Below, piece by piece: positions 23,690 through 32,138 of a stretch of DNA of 39,696 nucleotides. The stretch covers positions 1 through 39,696 of the forward strand of contig JAGAPA010000039.1 of NCBI GenBank assembly GCA_017623455.1, written 5' to 3'. The position numbers were made by a program, and so were the translations under genes. A model generated the notes under the pieces. It ran no database searches, was not told the DNA's origin, and saw only the letters and a program-made list of their open reading frames with translations. Numbering within the stretch: the stretch's first letter is position 1; every line of letters starts with the position of its first letter. This stretch comes from Clostridia bacterium. GTDB taxonomy: Bacteria; Bacillota; Clostridia; Christensenellales; Pumilibacteraceae.

Positions 23690-25309
23690 ATGGCAATAAA
23701 AATTATTCTTCTCGTCGTCTTTTTTGCTGTTATGTTAGTTGTCGGTATATTGTGTAGAAAATCGGCAAATTCAGTTAACGGTTTTGTATTGGGAGGAAGA
23801 AAGGTAGGACCTTGGCTTACGGCTTTTGCTTACGGAACTTCGTACTTTTCTGCGGTTATTTTTATCGGTTACGCAGGACAGTTCGGATGGAAGTTCGGTG
23901 TTTCGGCAACTTGGATAGGTATCGGTAACGCGATTATAGGTTCGCTTCTTGCTTGGTTCTTGCTTGGCAGAAGAACGCGTCTTATGACCAGACATTTAGG
24001 TGCATCCACAATGCCCGAGTTTTTTGAAAAGCGTTTTGACAGTAAGATGCTCAAGATCGTTGCTTCGCTTATCGTATTTATTTTCCTTATTCCCTATACT
24101 GCGTCGCTTTACAACGGACTTAGCCGTCTTTTTGAAATAGCGTTCGATCTTCCCTATTGGGTATGGATTGCAATAATGGCGGTACTTACCTGCGTATACG
24201 TTATCGCAGGCGGATATATGGCAACGGCGGTTAACGACTTTATTCAGGGACTTATTATGCTCGTTGGTATCGTTGTAGTAATCGTTGCGGTAATTATGAG
24301 TAACGGCGGTTTTGCAGAAGCGTTTGGAAGCTTGGCAGGCGTGTCCGACCCCACGTCAGGTCCTCTTGCTTCTGTGGACGGAATATTCGCATCCATATTT
24401 GGACCCGATCCTTTGGGACTGTTGTTTGTTGTAATCCTTACCTCGCTTGGTACTTGGGGACTTCCTCAGATGGTACAAAAGTTCTACTCCATAAAGAGCG
24501 AAGGCGATATCCGTAAGGGTATGATTATCTCCACCGTTTTTGCTATCGTTGTGGCAGGCGGATGTTATTTCCTCGGCGGATTCGGAAGATTATACCCCGA
24601 AGCCGTGGCAGGCGGTTTTGATAACATTATTCCCACCATGCTCGCTTCTCTTAATAACGACTTTATCTTAGCTCTCGTGCTTGTGCTCGTCCTTTCCGCT
24701 TCTATGTCCACGCTTTCTTCGCTCGTGCTTACCTCGTCGTCCACGCTTGTGCTTGACCTTGTAAAGGGAAATATAGTAAAGAATATGGACAACAAGAAGC
24801 AGTTATTGTGGGTACGTATCTTTATTTTGGTGTTCGTTGCAATTTCCGTAGTAATTGCGCTTGTTCAGTACTATGCGCCCTCGGGTAACGAAGGAACTGC
24901 GTTCATCGCTCAGCTTATGGGTATTTCTTGGGGAGCTTTGGCAGGAGCGTTCCTTGCGCCCTTCCTGCTCGGACTTTGCTGGAAAAAGGTTACCAAGCCT
25001 GCGGTTTTAGTTAACTTTATCTTCGCGGTTGTCGTTATGACTGTTAATATGTTCGTAGGAAAACAGCTTGCTCCCATTAACCCATTCTTCAAGTTTGTAA
25101 CCTCGCCCGTAAACCTCGGCGCAATCGTAATGATGTTTGGTTTCGTTATCGTAATCGTTATATCCCTTCTTACCAAAAAGCCCGACCAATCCGTTATCGA
25201 TAATGCCTTTGCTTGCTACAGCAAAAAGGTAACCGTTGCGGCAGGCTCCGTACTTTCCGAAGAAGAAAAGACGGAAGAGAATGAAGACGTAGCAGAAAAG
25301 AAAGAGTAA
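23690..25309 (+). CDS. Sodium:solute symporter (SSS) family transporter
   Basis: A 539-residue permease with about 13 membrane segments. FVLGGRKVGPWLTAFAYGTSYFSAV is the classic SSS first-helix region, and TSLGTWGLPQMVQKFYS and SASMSTLSSLVLTSSSTLVLDL are the conserved helix 6 and sodium-site helix 8 blocks. The tail is acidic (EEKTEENEDVAEKKE). It is divergent from the ligase/Ior operon with closely spaced promoters, so its likely cargo is a carboxylate or amino acid used by that operon, such as phenylacetate or an aromatic acid. AAGGAG lies 10 nt before the ATG. Confidence 0.92.
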   Translation: MAIKIILLVVFFAVMLVVGILCRKSANSVNGFVLGGRKVGPWLTAFAYGTSYFSAVIFIGYAGQFGWKFGVSATWIGIGNAIIGSLLAWFLLGRRTRLMTRHLGASTMPEFFEKRFDSKMLKIVASLIVFIFLIPYTASLYNGLSRLFEIAFDLPYWVWIAIMAVLTCVYVIAGGYMATAVNDFIQGLIMLVGIVVVIVAVIMSNGGFAEAFGSLAGVSDPTSGPLASVDGIFASIFGPDPLGLLFVVILTSLGTWGLPQMVQKFYSIKSEGDIRKGMIISTVFAIVVAGGCYFLGGFGRLYPEAVAGGFDNIIPTMLASLNNDFILALVLVLVLSASMSTLSSLVLTSSSTLVLDLVKGNIVKNMDNKKQLLWVRIFILVFVAISVVIALVQYYAPSGNEGTAFIAQLMGISWGALAGAFLAPFLLGLCWKKVTKPAVLVNFIFAVVVMTVNMFVGKQLAPINPFFKFVTSPVNLGAIVMMFGFVIVIVISLLTKKPDQSVIDNAFACYSKKVTVAAGSVLSEEEKTEENEDVAEKKE

Positions 25310-25329
25310 AAATTTAGCTTAATAAAAAT

Positions 25330-25380
25330 AAAATCACGTTACGAATTTCGCGTTTAGGCGATAACGTAGCGTGATTTTTT
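25330..25380. terminator. Bidirectional terminator between convergent genes
   Basis: AAAATCACGTTACG (25330-25343) pairs with CGTAGCGTGATTTT (25365-25378), 14 bp with one wobble, with T-run to the right and A-run to the left. Confidence 0.9.
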
Positions 25381-25395
25381 GTACAAAGCGCAGTT

Positions 25396-27264
25396 TTAAG
25401 CTAAGGCTTCTTCGGCTTGTTTCATATTAATATCGTTTAGTTCTTTAAGCTTATAGAAAGCTCCTTTTTTAGCCATAAGTTCGTCGTATGTTCCAATTTC
25501 CACGGCAACGCCTTGATCCATAACGACTATTCTATCGGCGTTTCGTATTGTGGAAAGTCTATGGGCAACGATGAAGGTAGTTCGTCCTTTTATAGATGAA
25601 GAAATTGCGCGTTGAACGTGGAATTCGGAAATGTTGTCGAGTGCGCTTGTAGCTTCGTCTAGTATCAAAATTTTAGGATTTCTTATAAGCGCTCTGGCAA
25701 TAGTAATGCGTTGACGCTGACCACCAGAGAGTTTATCTCCGTGCTCGCCAACTTGTGTGTCGAGTCCATCGGGAAGGTCTTTTACAAATTCGTTAAGGTT
25801 TGCCATTTCCACAACTTTTTGTAGTTGTTCTTCGGTGTATTTTTCAAGCCCGTAGGTTATATTTTCTCGTATACTTCCTGAAAAAAGTATGCTGTTTTGT
25901 GGAACTACCGAGATGTGGTGTCGGTACTGAGATAGGTTTAAGCTATCTATTGGTTTTCCGTCTATCAAGATTTCTCCCTCGGTAGCTTTCATAAAACCTA
26001 TAATAAGGTTCATTACGGTGGATTTGCCCGAGCCACTTGAGCCTACAAAAGCAACACATTCTCCCTGTTTTACGTCAAGAGTTAGTTTGTCTATTACGTT
26101 TTGGTCGCCGTCAGGATATCGGTATGAAACGTTATTAAACGTTACCGTGCCGTTAATATGTGGAACCTTGTTTTTGCCTGTTATACTTTCAACGTCGGTA
26201 GCGTTCATAATTTCCGAAATTGATGATAAGGCTTCTATACCTGTTGCAAAAGCAGGTACGGAGTTTGTAAGACTAATTACACTACTGCTGATTTGTGTAA
26301 ACATTGATTGGTATAAAACGATGTCGCCCACTTTAATAATGCCGTTTAGGGCTAAGAATGCGCAAAAAACTAAACACGCGCCCGATAAAATCATATTTAC
26401 AACCCAAACCCAAGATCCAAAGTTTGCCGTGTTCATATCCACGTTACGTCCAGATCCCGACAGGTTTATGATTTTACGGTTTATAGAGTTTATCTCTACG
26501 TTTTCAAGTCCGTGCGACTTGGTTACGGGGATCATTTCTAGCATATTATTAAGCTTAGAAGAAACGTCTTCGGTCTTGATTCTGTAATCTCTATTTACCT
26601 TACTGATTTTCTTTTTGAAGAAGTTTGTAAGAAGAACGTTTACGGGAATAACAACTAAAAAGAATAGAGCGATAAAGCCGTTGTTGTATACGGATATTAC
26701 GGTTGCGACAATTACTGTAATAACGTTAGGGATTATTCCGTGTAAAAGGTTTGACAGCAATGTGTCGACAGATTCGGTGTCCTTTATAAACTTGGAATGA
26801 ATTTTACCTGCTTGCATATCTTTATGATACGTTATTGACAGTCGTTGCAGTTTTCTTACCACAGCGCTCTTGATTCCTGCGCCTGTGCGCCTTACAATCC
26901 TGCTTACTATGCTAAATCGCAATATCGTGGCAGGAACGTTTTGCAATAGCAAAACTAAAAGAATAGATGAGTTAATTATGATATTCCATATTGCAAAATC
27001 AGTTGAACACGAGCCGTTTATAAGATCTGTAACCACGTTAATTATGTTTGCAGAGATAACAGGCATTAGCCAAAGTGGCGATGCTTGCAACAGATAAACC
27101 AAGCACGAGCAAGTGATTGCAGGCGCATTGTGTTTTAGAATCTTGCCGAAGAATCCTTTTTTCTTTTTGCGAGTAATATTTTCGTTTTGAGAGAAAAGAT
27201 GATCGTAGTCGGGAATAGCGTTATCGTTACGATTGAGTTTTTTCCGATTGTTTGGCTGGCTCAT
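25396..27264 (-). CDS. ABC exporter, fused permease and ATPase
   Basis: A 622-residue half-transporter. The first 370 residues hold about six membrane segments, with RKLQRLSITYHKDMQAGKI and later a coupling-helix region. The ATPase part has Walker A GSSGSGKST, Q-loop SVVPQNSILFSGSIRENI, signature LSGGQRQR, Walker B ILILDEATSALD and the switch histidine in VAHRLSTI. No peptidase or substrate-binding domain is present, and no partner gene is adjacent, so it probably acts as a homodimer. It may export a lipid, drug or peptide. It has its own promoter. Confidence 0.93.
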   Translation of the reverse strand: MSQPNNRKKLNRNDNAIPDYDHLFSQNENITRKKKKGFFGKILKHNAPAITCSCLVYLLQASPLWLMPVISANIINVVTDLINGSCSTDFAIWNIIINSSILLVLLLQNVPATILRFSIVSRIVRRTGAGIKSAVVRKLQRLSITYHKDMQAGKIHSKFIKDTESVDTLLSNLLHGIIPNVITVIVATVISVYNNGFIALFFLVVIPVNVLLTNFFKKKISKVNRDYRIKTEDVSSKLNNMLEMIPVTKSHGLENVEINSINRKIINLSGSGRNVDMNTANFGSWVWVVNMILSGACLVFCAFLALNGIIKVGDIVLYQSMFTQISSSVISLTNSVPAFATGIEALSSISEIMNATDVESITGKNKVPHINGTVTFNNVSYRYPDGDQNVIDKLTLDVKQGECVAFVGSSGSGKSTVMNLIIGFMKATEGEILIDGKPIDSLNLSQYRHHISVVPQNSILFSGSIRENITYGLEKYTEEQLQKVVEMANLNEFVKDLPDGLDTQVGEHGDKLSGGQRQRITIARALIRNPKILILDEATSALDNISEFHVQRAISSSIKGRTTFIVAHRLSTIRNADRIVVMDQGVAVEIGTYDELMAKKGAFYKLKELNDINMKQAEEALA

Positions 27265-27300
27265 AAAGTTCCCCTTTGATATGAAATTTACATCTAAAAT

Positions 27301-27373
27301 CGCCTAAATGTTAGCATAATAAAATTTCTTTGTCAATAGGTTTTTAAAAATAATTTAGATAAATTTTAGGCGA
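27301..27373 (-). promoter_or_regulatory. ABC exporter promoter flanked by inverted CGCCTAAA sites
   Basis: Minus strand TTGACA (27336-27331), 17-bp spacer, TAACAT (27313-27308). CGCCTAAA at 27301-27308 and its inverse TTTAGGCG at 27366-27373 bracket the promoter; the first touches the -10 box. A regulator binding both could loop out or cover the promoter. No regulator gene is adjacent. Confidence 0.5.
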
Positions 27374-27463
27374 GATTGAAATTAATTTTTGAATTATAAA
27401 TAAGTCTTATATAAGCAGGAGTAAATAGGGTAAATATTGTTTCACTTTTTTTCAAAAACAGTA

Positions 27464-27492
27464 TTGACAAATAAGCTTTGGTGTGGTATAAC
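27464..27492 (+). promoter_or_regulatory. Promoter of the GH-A glycosidase gene
   Basis: TTGACA (27464-27469), 17-bp spacer, TATAAC (27487-27492). The -10 box lies inside the small palindrome TGGTATAACCA (27485-27495). Confidence 0.8.
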
Positions 27493-27502
27493 CATAAAAG
27501 CG

Positions 27503-27517
27503 TACCACGCAGTGGTA
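27503..27517. promoter_or_regulatory. Palindromic operator candidate at the transcription start
   Basis: TACCAC-GCA-GTGGTA is a perfect 6+3+6 palindrome placed at about +5 to +19, where a bound repressor would block transcription. It shares the GGTA/TACC core with the palindrome over the -10 box. A sugar-responsive repressor is a fair guess. Confidence 0.55.
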
Positions 27518-27550
27518 AATTTAATGACGATTAATTAAGAGGGAAAAGAA

Positions 27551-29656
27551 ATGACTTTTGACGAGATTTTGCAAAAAATGAAAACCACGCCTTGGAACTG
27601 GTATTACGTGTGTGGAAACGATCCTGAAAGCTGGGAAAAGTACAGAGTAAGGCGTGAAGAGCTTGACTATATTGGCTCGGATATTAACACAATGGGGTTG
27701 CCTAATTGGTGGGTGGGTATCGACACGTACGATTTTAGCGGTGTGGACAAGTATATCGATGCATTGTTGAAAGATTATCCCAATAGATATTTAGTTCCGC
27801 GCATAAAGATGGATCCGCCTCTTGAATGGCTTAAGGCAAACCCCGAGGAGGTGTGCGTGTACTATAACGGTCCGACTACTGCTGAGGAAATACGGGAAAT
27901 GCTGGGCACGCCACAGCACGATAGAAACGGTTGGGATGACGGAAAGACACGTAATCCCTATCCCGATCAGCGCATAGCAAATCAGTCATTTTCTTCCAAA
28001 AAATGGGTGGAGGACGCAACTAAGGCGCTTTCGGCGTTTGTAGAGCATTTAGAAAATAGTCCGTACAAAGATCAAACCATAGGATATATGCCTGCGTTTG
28101 GAAACTGCGGAGAGTGTATGTGGTGGGGCGATTGGCGAAACCAAGGCGATCCGAGAAAGGGTGACTTCGGTATCAGTCACAAGCGTAATTTTTACGATTG
28201 GGCGGTAGAAAAATACGGAAGCGAGGATGCCTTAAAAAAGGCTTGGAATATGCCCACACTTACAAGAGAAAATATTCCCATGCCCACGCCAATGGAAAGA
28301 TGGAGTGAGGGCGGAAAAAATCTGCGTCAGGTCATACTTGCCGACGATCAAAGACAGGTTGATTGCAACGAGTTCCACTCTAAAGTTTGCTTTGACGCGA
28401 TAGAAGCGTTTGGTAAGGTAGTAAAGGAAAAATCAGGCAAGCCTGCAGGTTGTTTTTACGGATATTTCCAAGACGAAACGGTGGGCTACGCAGGACACCT
28501 TTCTATAGAGCGCGCACTAAACACTCCGTACGTGGATTTTTACTCTTCACCCAAAGGCTACCACTATTGTCTGGCAGGTGATCCCGGTTCTTCGCAGGCT
28601 CCTGCTCAGTCATTTGCAAGAAAGAAACTTTGGATAGAGGAAAACGACTGTCGGTCGCATTTATCCCCGGACGTTATTCGCAAATCTGACAATTTCGACG
28701 ATACGCAAACGATCTTTTGGCGTGAAATTTACCGCGCTCTTACCTTCAATCAAGGCTTTTGGTGGATGGATATAGACGGGATTGCAGACGATTGGTACGG
28801 CGATAAGGATATGGTGGAAATGTTCAGAGCCCAAGCCGATTTTTATAAAAAGCACGCGGGGCAAAACAGAAAAAATATTGCTGAAGTGCTGTTTGTAGAA
28901 GACGAGGAAAGCTGTGGTCATACCACGTATATTTCGGGCGCGCAACGTGCGCTTAGACTAAAATTAGAGCGCGAGCTTCGCCTTTGCGGTGCTGTTGTAG
29001 ACCATCTTCGCGTTGCCGATATGTTAGAAGTGGATATGAGCAAGTACAAGTTTATCGTGTTCTGCCACGCGTTCGTTATGCCTAAGGAAAAGTGGGAGAA
29101 AATACGCGATAGAATTAACCCAAGCGCCTACGTTTTGTTTAACTATTGCGCAGGAATTTTAGATCCTTCGTTTAGTTTGGAAAATCAAAAGGCGGTAACG
29201 GGATTTAATATCTATGAAACGCCTAATAGAATGGCACACAAGGATTTATATAAGCATATCTATTGGCACGAAACGAGAGCAATTCCACAAGATTATCCGC
29301 TACTTAGTATAGTAAAAGAAGACGGACAGGAAGTTTTGCAGACATCGCCCGACGGACACGTGCTTACCGCTTGCATTAAGCGTGATAACGGTAAAAATAT
29401 CTTTGCTTCCGACTTTACGTTGCGTACCGAGCTTTTGCGTGAGCTTTTGAGTGAAGCAGGAGTAAAATTCCTTGCTCCCACTTATTGTGCCGTGCTTGCC
29501 GACGAAAAACTGATAGGTTTCTTCCCAAGATACGATACGTGCATTACTCACACCTTTGAGGGAGAGTGGCAAAACGTTATAACGGGCGAAAGGTTAAGCG
29601 GAAAAGTAACGCTACCAATACGAGCAAAACGCTTTATGATTTTTGAAAAAATCTAG
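27551..29656 (+). CDS. Clan GH-A glycoside hydrolase (GH42-like beta-galactosidase fold)
   Basis: A 701-residue cytosolic enzyme (no signal peptide). The first 400 residues look like a TIM barrel: LPNWWVGIDTYDF, IGYMPAFGNCGECMWWGDW with a candidate acid/base Glu188, and KKLWIEENDCR with a candidate nucleophile Glu363 or Glu364. The region from about 440 (AEVLFVEDEESCGHT; MSKYKFIVFCHAFVMP) resembles the flavodoxin-like trimerisation domain of GH42 enzymes, and a small beta domain ends the chain. I cannot assign a defined GH family with confidence, so the substrate is open. It is monocistronic with a strong, probably repressed promoter. Confidence 0.65.
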   Translation: MTFDEILQKMKTTPWNWYYVCGNDPESWEKYRVRREELDYIGSDINTMGLPNWWVGIDTYDFSGVDKYIDALLKDYPNRYLVPRIKMDPPLEWLKANPEEVCVYYNGPTTAEEIREMLGTPQHDRNGWDDGKTRNPYPDQRIANQSFSSKKWVEDATKALSAFVEHLENSPYKDQTIGYMPAFGNCGECMWWGDWRNQGDPRKGDFGISHKRNFYDWAVEKYGSEDALKKAWNMPTLTRENIPMPTPMERWSEGGKNLRQVILADDQRQVDCNEFHSKVCFDAIEAFGKVVKEKSGKPAGCFYGYFQDETVGYAGHLSIERALNTPYVDFYSSPKGYHYCLAGDPGSSQAPAQSFARKKLWIEENDCRSHLSPDVIRKSDNFDDTQTIFWREIYRALTFNQGFWWMDIDGIADDWYGDKDMVEMFRAQADFYKKHAGQNRKNIAEVLFVEDEESCGHTTYISGAQRALRLKLERELRLCGAVVDHLRVADMLEVDMSKYKFIVFCHAFVMPKEKWEKIRDRINPSAYVLFNYCAGILDPSFSLENQKAVTGFNIYETPNRMAHKDLYKHIYWHETRAIPQDYPLLSIVKEDGQEVLQTSPDGHVLTACIKRDNGKNIFASDFTLRTELLRELLSEAGVKFLAPTYCAVLADEKLIGFFPRYDTCITHTFEGEWQNVITGERLSGKVTLPIRAKRFMIFEKI

Positions 29657-29699
29657 TTTTCTTGCATACGTATGCGTGTTTTTGCGACAAAATGCAATA

Positions 29700-29737
29700 A
29701 AAAACGGCAAATGGAGTAAAATCCAAATGCCGTTTTT
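29700..29737. terminator. Bidirectional terminator between convergent genes
   Basis: AAAAACGGCAAATGGA (29700-29715) and TCCAAATGCCGTTTTT (29722-29737) form a long stem with two central mismatches, ending in a T-run. Confidence 0.8.
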
Positions 29738-29756
29738 GTTTTTAAGCCGTCAGATA

Positions 29757-30296
29757 TTAATAGTTTTCTTCTCTGATTTCAAAGTATGCCTGAGGATGTG
29801 CGCATACGGGGCAAACTTCGGGTGCTTTAACGCCGATTGCGATGTGTCCGCAGTTTCTGCACTCCCAAACGGTAACGCCCGACTTTTCGAAAACTTTCAT
29901 CTCTTCTACGTTTTTAAGAAGAGCTCTATATCTTTCCTCGTGAGTTTTCTCTATTGCTGCAACGCCTCTGAACTGTGCTGCAAGCTCTACAAAGCCTTCT
30001 TCTTCAGCATCCTTTGCCATTCTGTCGTACATATCCGTCCACTCGTAGTTTTCACCCTCTGCAGCGTGCTTAAGGTTGGTGGGAACATCGCCAAGTTCGC
30101 CAAGCGCCTTAAACCAAAGTTTAGCGTGTTCTTTCTCGTTGTCAGCAGTCTTAAGGAAGATTGCGGCAATCTGCTCGTAGCCTGCCTTCTTTGCAACGGA
30201 TGCAAAGTAGGTGTACTTATTTCTTGCCTGAGATTCTCCTGCAAAAGCCTCCCACAAGTTCTTTTCAGTTTTTGTTCCTGCATATTTGTTAGCCAT
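29757..30296 (-). CDS. Rubrerythrin, possible internal translation start
   Basis: Inside the fusion gene, AAGGAG precedes an ATG (30296-30294) by 9 nt, and the protein from that ATG (179 residues, starting [18 protein letters not shown]) has exactly the start and length of free-standing rubrerythrins. Both the fusion and free rubrerythrin may therefore be made from one message. This may be a relic of two adjacent genes fused after loss of the stop codon. It is in the same frame as the fusion, so expression must be shown by protein data. Confidence 0.45.
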   Translation of the reverse strand: MANKYAGTKTEKNLWEAFAGESQARNKYTYFASVAKKAGYEQIAAIFLKTADNEKEHAKLWFKALGELGDVPTNLKHAAEGENYEWTDMYDRMAKDAEEEGFVELAAQFRGVAAIEKTHEERYRALLKNVEEMKVFEKSGVTVWECRNCGHIAIGVKAPEVCPVCAHPQAYFEIREENY

Positions 30297-31094
30297 ATTT
30301 GTATTCTCCTTTTTTTCTGTATTTTCTGTTTTTGTTGGTTGTGTTACGATTTTTTCAAAATCCTCTTTGGGGTGTTTACAAAGCGGACAGGTAAAGCCGT
30401 CGGGTAATTCCTCGCCCTCGTATTCATATCCGCAAACGGTGCATCTCCATACCGTTTTGGGCTTTTCCTCCACGGGTACTTGCGCTACGATTTTTTCAAA
30501 ATCCGATTTCGGGTGCTTACAAAGCGGACAGGTAAAGTCGTCGGGTAATTCCTCGCCCTCGTATTCGTATCCGCAAACGGTGCAACGCCAAACCGTTTTT
30601 GCCGTAGTTTTAGGTTGAGGCTTGGGCTTGATGGAGCTTTGGTAGTATTCGTACGTGGCGCTTGGAACGTCGTCGATAACGTCCATGTCCGTAACCTCTG
30701 CCGTAAACAACACGTGCGAGCCAAGGTCGTAAGAATCGATTACCTTTCCGCAAAGGTATGCGTTTGTGCCCTCACTAATAAGGTACGTACCGTTGTCAAG
30801 ACGCTTTGCAAAGGCGTAGTCCTTAAACTTATCAACCGTTCTGCCGGATCGGAATCCGAAATGCTTAAACAAATCAAAGCTTGCCTTTTGAGAAATTACG
30901 GAAACGGTGAACACGCCCGATTTTTGTAAAAGCTCACAGGTGTAGTTTGCTTTGTTTACCGCAACGCTTATCGTGTTCGGCTCGCTTGCAACCTGAACTG
31001 CAGTGTTGATAATGCATGCGTTGTCTTTTCCGTCTGCATTTACAGACAAAACGTACAGTCCGTACGAGATTTTGAACATTGCCTTATTATTCAT
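29757..31094 (-). CDS. Flavin reductase-rubredoxin-rubredoxin-rubrerythrin fusion
   Basis: A 445-residue peroxide/oxygen defence protein in one chain. Residues 1-150 form an FMN-binding flavin reductase domain ([16 protein letters not shown]). Rubredoxin 1 has Cys171, 174, 189 and 192; rubredoxin 2 has Cys218, 221, 236 and 239. From Met267 follows a complete rubrerythrin, with di-iron residues in [23 protein letters not shown] and IEKTHEERY, and a C-terminal rubredoxin-like centre. The first part equals the 'high molecular weight rubredoxin' of anaerobes. I infer electron flow from NAD(P)H or a donor via FMN and rubredoxins to the di-iron peroxidase. A ribosome binding site lies inside the gene before Met267. 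Confidence 0.92.
   Translation of the reverse strand: MNNKAMFKISYGLYVLSVNADGKDNACIINTAVQVASEPNTISVAVNKANYTCELLQKSGVFTVSVISQKASFDLFKHFGFRSGRTVDKFKDYAFAKRLDNGTYLISEGTNAYLCGKVIDSYDLGSHVLFTAEVTDMDVIDDVPSATYEYYQSSIKPKPQPKTTAKTVWRCTVCGYEYEGEELPDDFTCPLCKHPKSDFEKIVAQVPVEEKPKTVWRCTVCGYEYEGEELPDGFTCPLCKHPKEDFEKIVTQPTKTENTEKKENTNMANKYAGTKTEKNLWEAFAGESQARNKYTYFASVAKKAGYEQIAAIFLKTADNEKEHAKLWFKALGELGDVPTNLKHAAEGENYEWTDMYDRMAKDAEEEGFVELAAQFRGVAAIEKTHEERYRALLKNVEEMKVFEKSGVTVWECRNCGHIAIGVKAPEVCPVCAHPQAYFEIREENY
30346..30607 (-). repeat. Direct repeat encoding the two rubredoxin domains
   Basis: The two rubredoxin segments are offset by exactly 141 bp (47 codons) and nearly identical in DNA; for example, an 18-bp word beginning ACGATTTTTTCAAAA occurs at 30346 and 30487. 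The high identity, including silent sites, points to a recent tandem duplication. Confidence 0.8.
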
Positions 31095-31143
31095 AGTTTT
31101 GTCCCTTCTGAAATAATTATACTGCGCAATTACGCTATTTATA

Positions 31144-31172
31144 AGTATACCACAAATATTTTAATTTTTCAA
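31144..31172 (-). promoter_or_regulatory. Promoter of the rubredoxin-rubrerythrin fusion
   Basis: Minus strand TTGAAA (31172-31167), 17-bp spacer, TATACT (31149-31144). No clear PerR-type box was recognised nearby. Confidence 0.75.
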
Positions 31173-31224
31173 GAGGTTTTTGAAAAAAATTTTGTTTTTT
31201 TTGCGTGAAAATTTGCCAAAATAC

Positions 31225-31254
31225 TTGAAAACATATGGAAGAATGTGGTATATT
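31225..31254 (+). promoter_or_regulatory. Promoter of the deacetylase-esterase pair
   Basis: TTGAAA (31225-31230), 18-bp spacer, TATATT (31249-31254). It lies inside the ORF that would start at 31180, arguing against that longer form. Confidence 0.65.
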
Positions 31255-31293
31255 TATCTAAGCAAGAACTTTTATGAAATACTGGAGGAAATT

Positions 31294-32124
31294 ATGAATT
31301 ATTGTTTTATGTTGTATCCGGGTTATAGGCGTAAGGCACTAACGCTAAGCTATGACGACGGCGTTATTTTTGACAAACGTCTTATTGAAATTATGGATAA
31401 ACACGGACTTAAGGGTACGTTTAATATCAATAGCGGACGCTTTGCAGAGAATGAAGGCGAAAGACGTATGACCGAAAAAACGGCGTACGAGCTTTATGCA
31501 AACTCTTGCCACGAAGTTGCAGTACACGGTGTCGAGCATCTTTCTTTGGGTGAAGTTCCGATTGCTACCGGTGCTATGGATATCGTAAACGACAGACTTA
31601 ACCTTGAAAAATTGTTCGGCAAGCAGATTAGGGGAATGGCTTACGCCAACGGATCGGTGGGAGATAACGCAGAGCAAATTCTTACCAGCGCAGGTATCAG
31701 ATATTCGCGTACAACCCATGCTACCGAAAAATTTGATATTCCGTCAAACTGGCTAAAGCTCGATCCTACGTGTCATCACAAGCATCCACGTCTTATGGAA
31801 ATGGCAAAGGAGTTTGTTGAGTTTAAGCAAAGAGATTATACGCCTGCTCACCGTTGTTTGTTGTTCTATTTGTGGGGACATAGCTATGAGTTTAACGACA
31901 ATAACAACTGGGAAATAATAGAAGAGTTTGCCGAGTTTATGGGCGGAAGAGAAGATATTTGGTACGCGACCAATATGGAAATTTACACCTACGTAAAGGC
32001 GTACGAACGCTTGGAGTGGTTTATGGATATGAGCGGTGTATACAACCCCAACGCTATTCCCGTATACGTAGAATACAAAAACAAGAACTATACAGTAAAT
32101 CCCGGCGAAACGATAAGATTTTAA
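31294..32124 (+). CDS. Polysaccharide deacetylase family protein (NodB-like)
   Basis: A 276-residue carbohydrate esterase 4-type enzyme. ALTLSYDDGVIFDKRLIEIMD gives motif 1 (catalytic and metal aspartates), EVAVHGVEHLSL gives the HxxxH metal motif 2, and RGMAYANGSVGDNAEQIL resembles motif 3. No signal peptide is visible, so it probably acts inside the cell on sugar fragments. I chose the ATG at 31294, which has GGAGG 5 nt upstream; an upstream start at 31180 would add 38 residues unlike the family and would precede the promoter. A GDSL esterase follows after 14 bp. Confidence 0.85.
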   Translation: MNYCFMLYPGYRRKALTLSYDDGVIFDKRLIEIMDKHGLKGTFNINSGRFAENEGERRMTEKTAYELYANSCHEVAVHGVEHLSLGEVPIATGAMDIVNDRLNLEKLFGKQIRGMAYANGSVGDNAEQILTSAGIRYSRTTHATEKFDIPSNWLKLDPTCHHKHPRLMEMAKEFVEFKQRDYTPAHRCLLFYLWGHSYEFNDNNNWEIIEEFAEFMGGREDIWYATNMEIYTYVKAYERLEWFMDMSGVYNPNAIPVYVEYKNKNYTVNPGETIRF

Positions 32125-32138
32125 AGGAGAATAAAGAG

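Noticed and set aside
31180-31293. Upstream extension of the polysaccharide deacetylase
   Set aside because: It would overlap the promoter, lacks a ribosome binding site and adds residues unlike the family.
31959-32138. Upstream extension of the SGNH hydrolase
   Set aside because: It overlaps the deacetylase in another frame; the ATG at 32139 has a good ribosome binding site and fits the family start.
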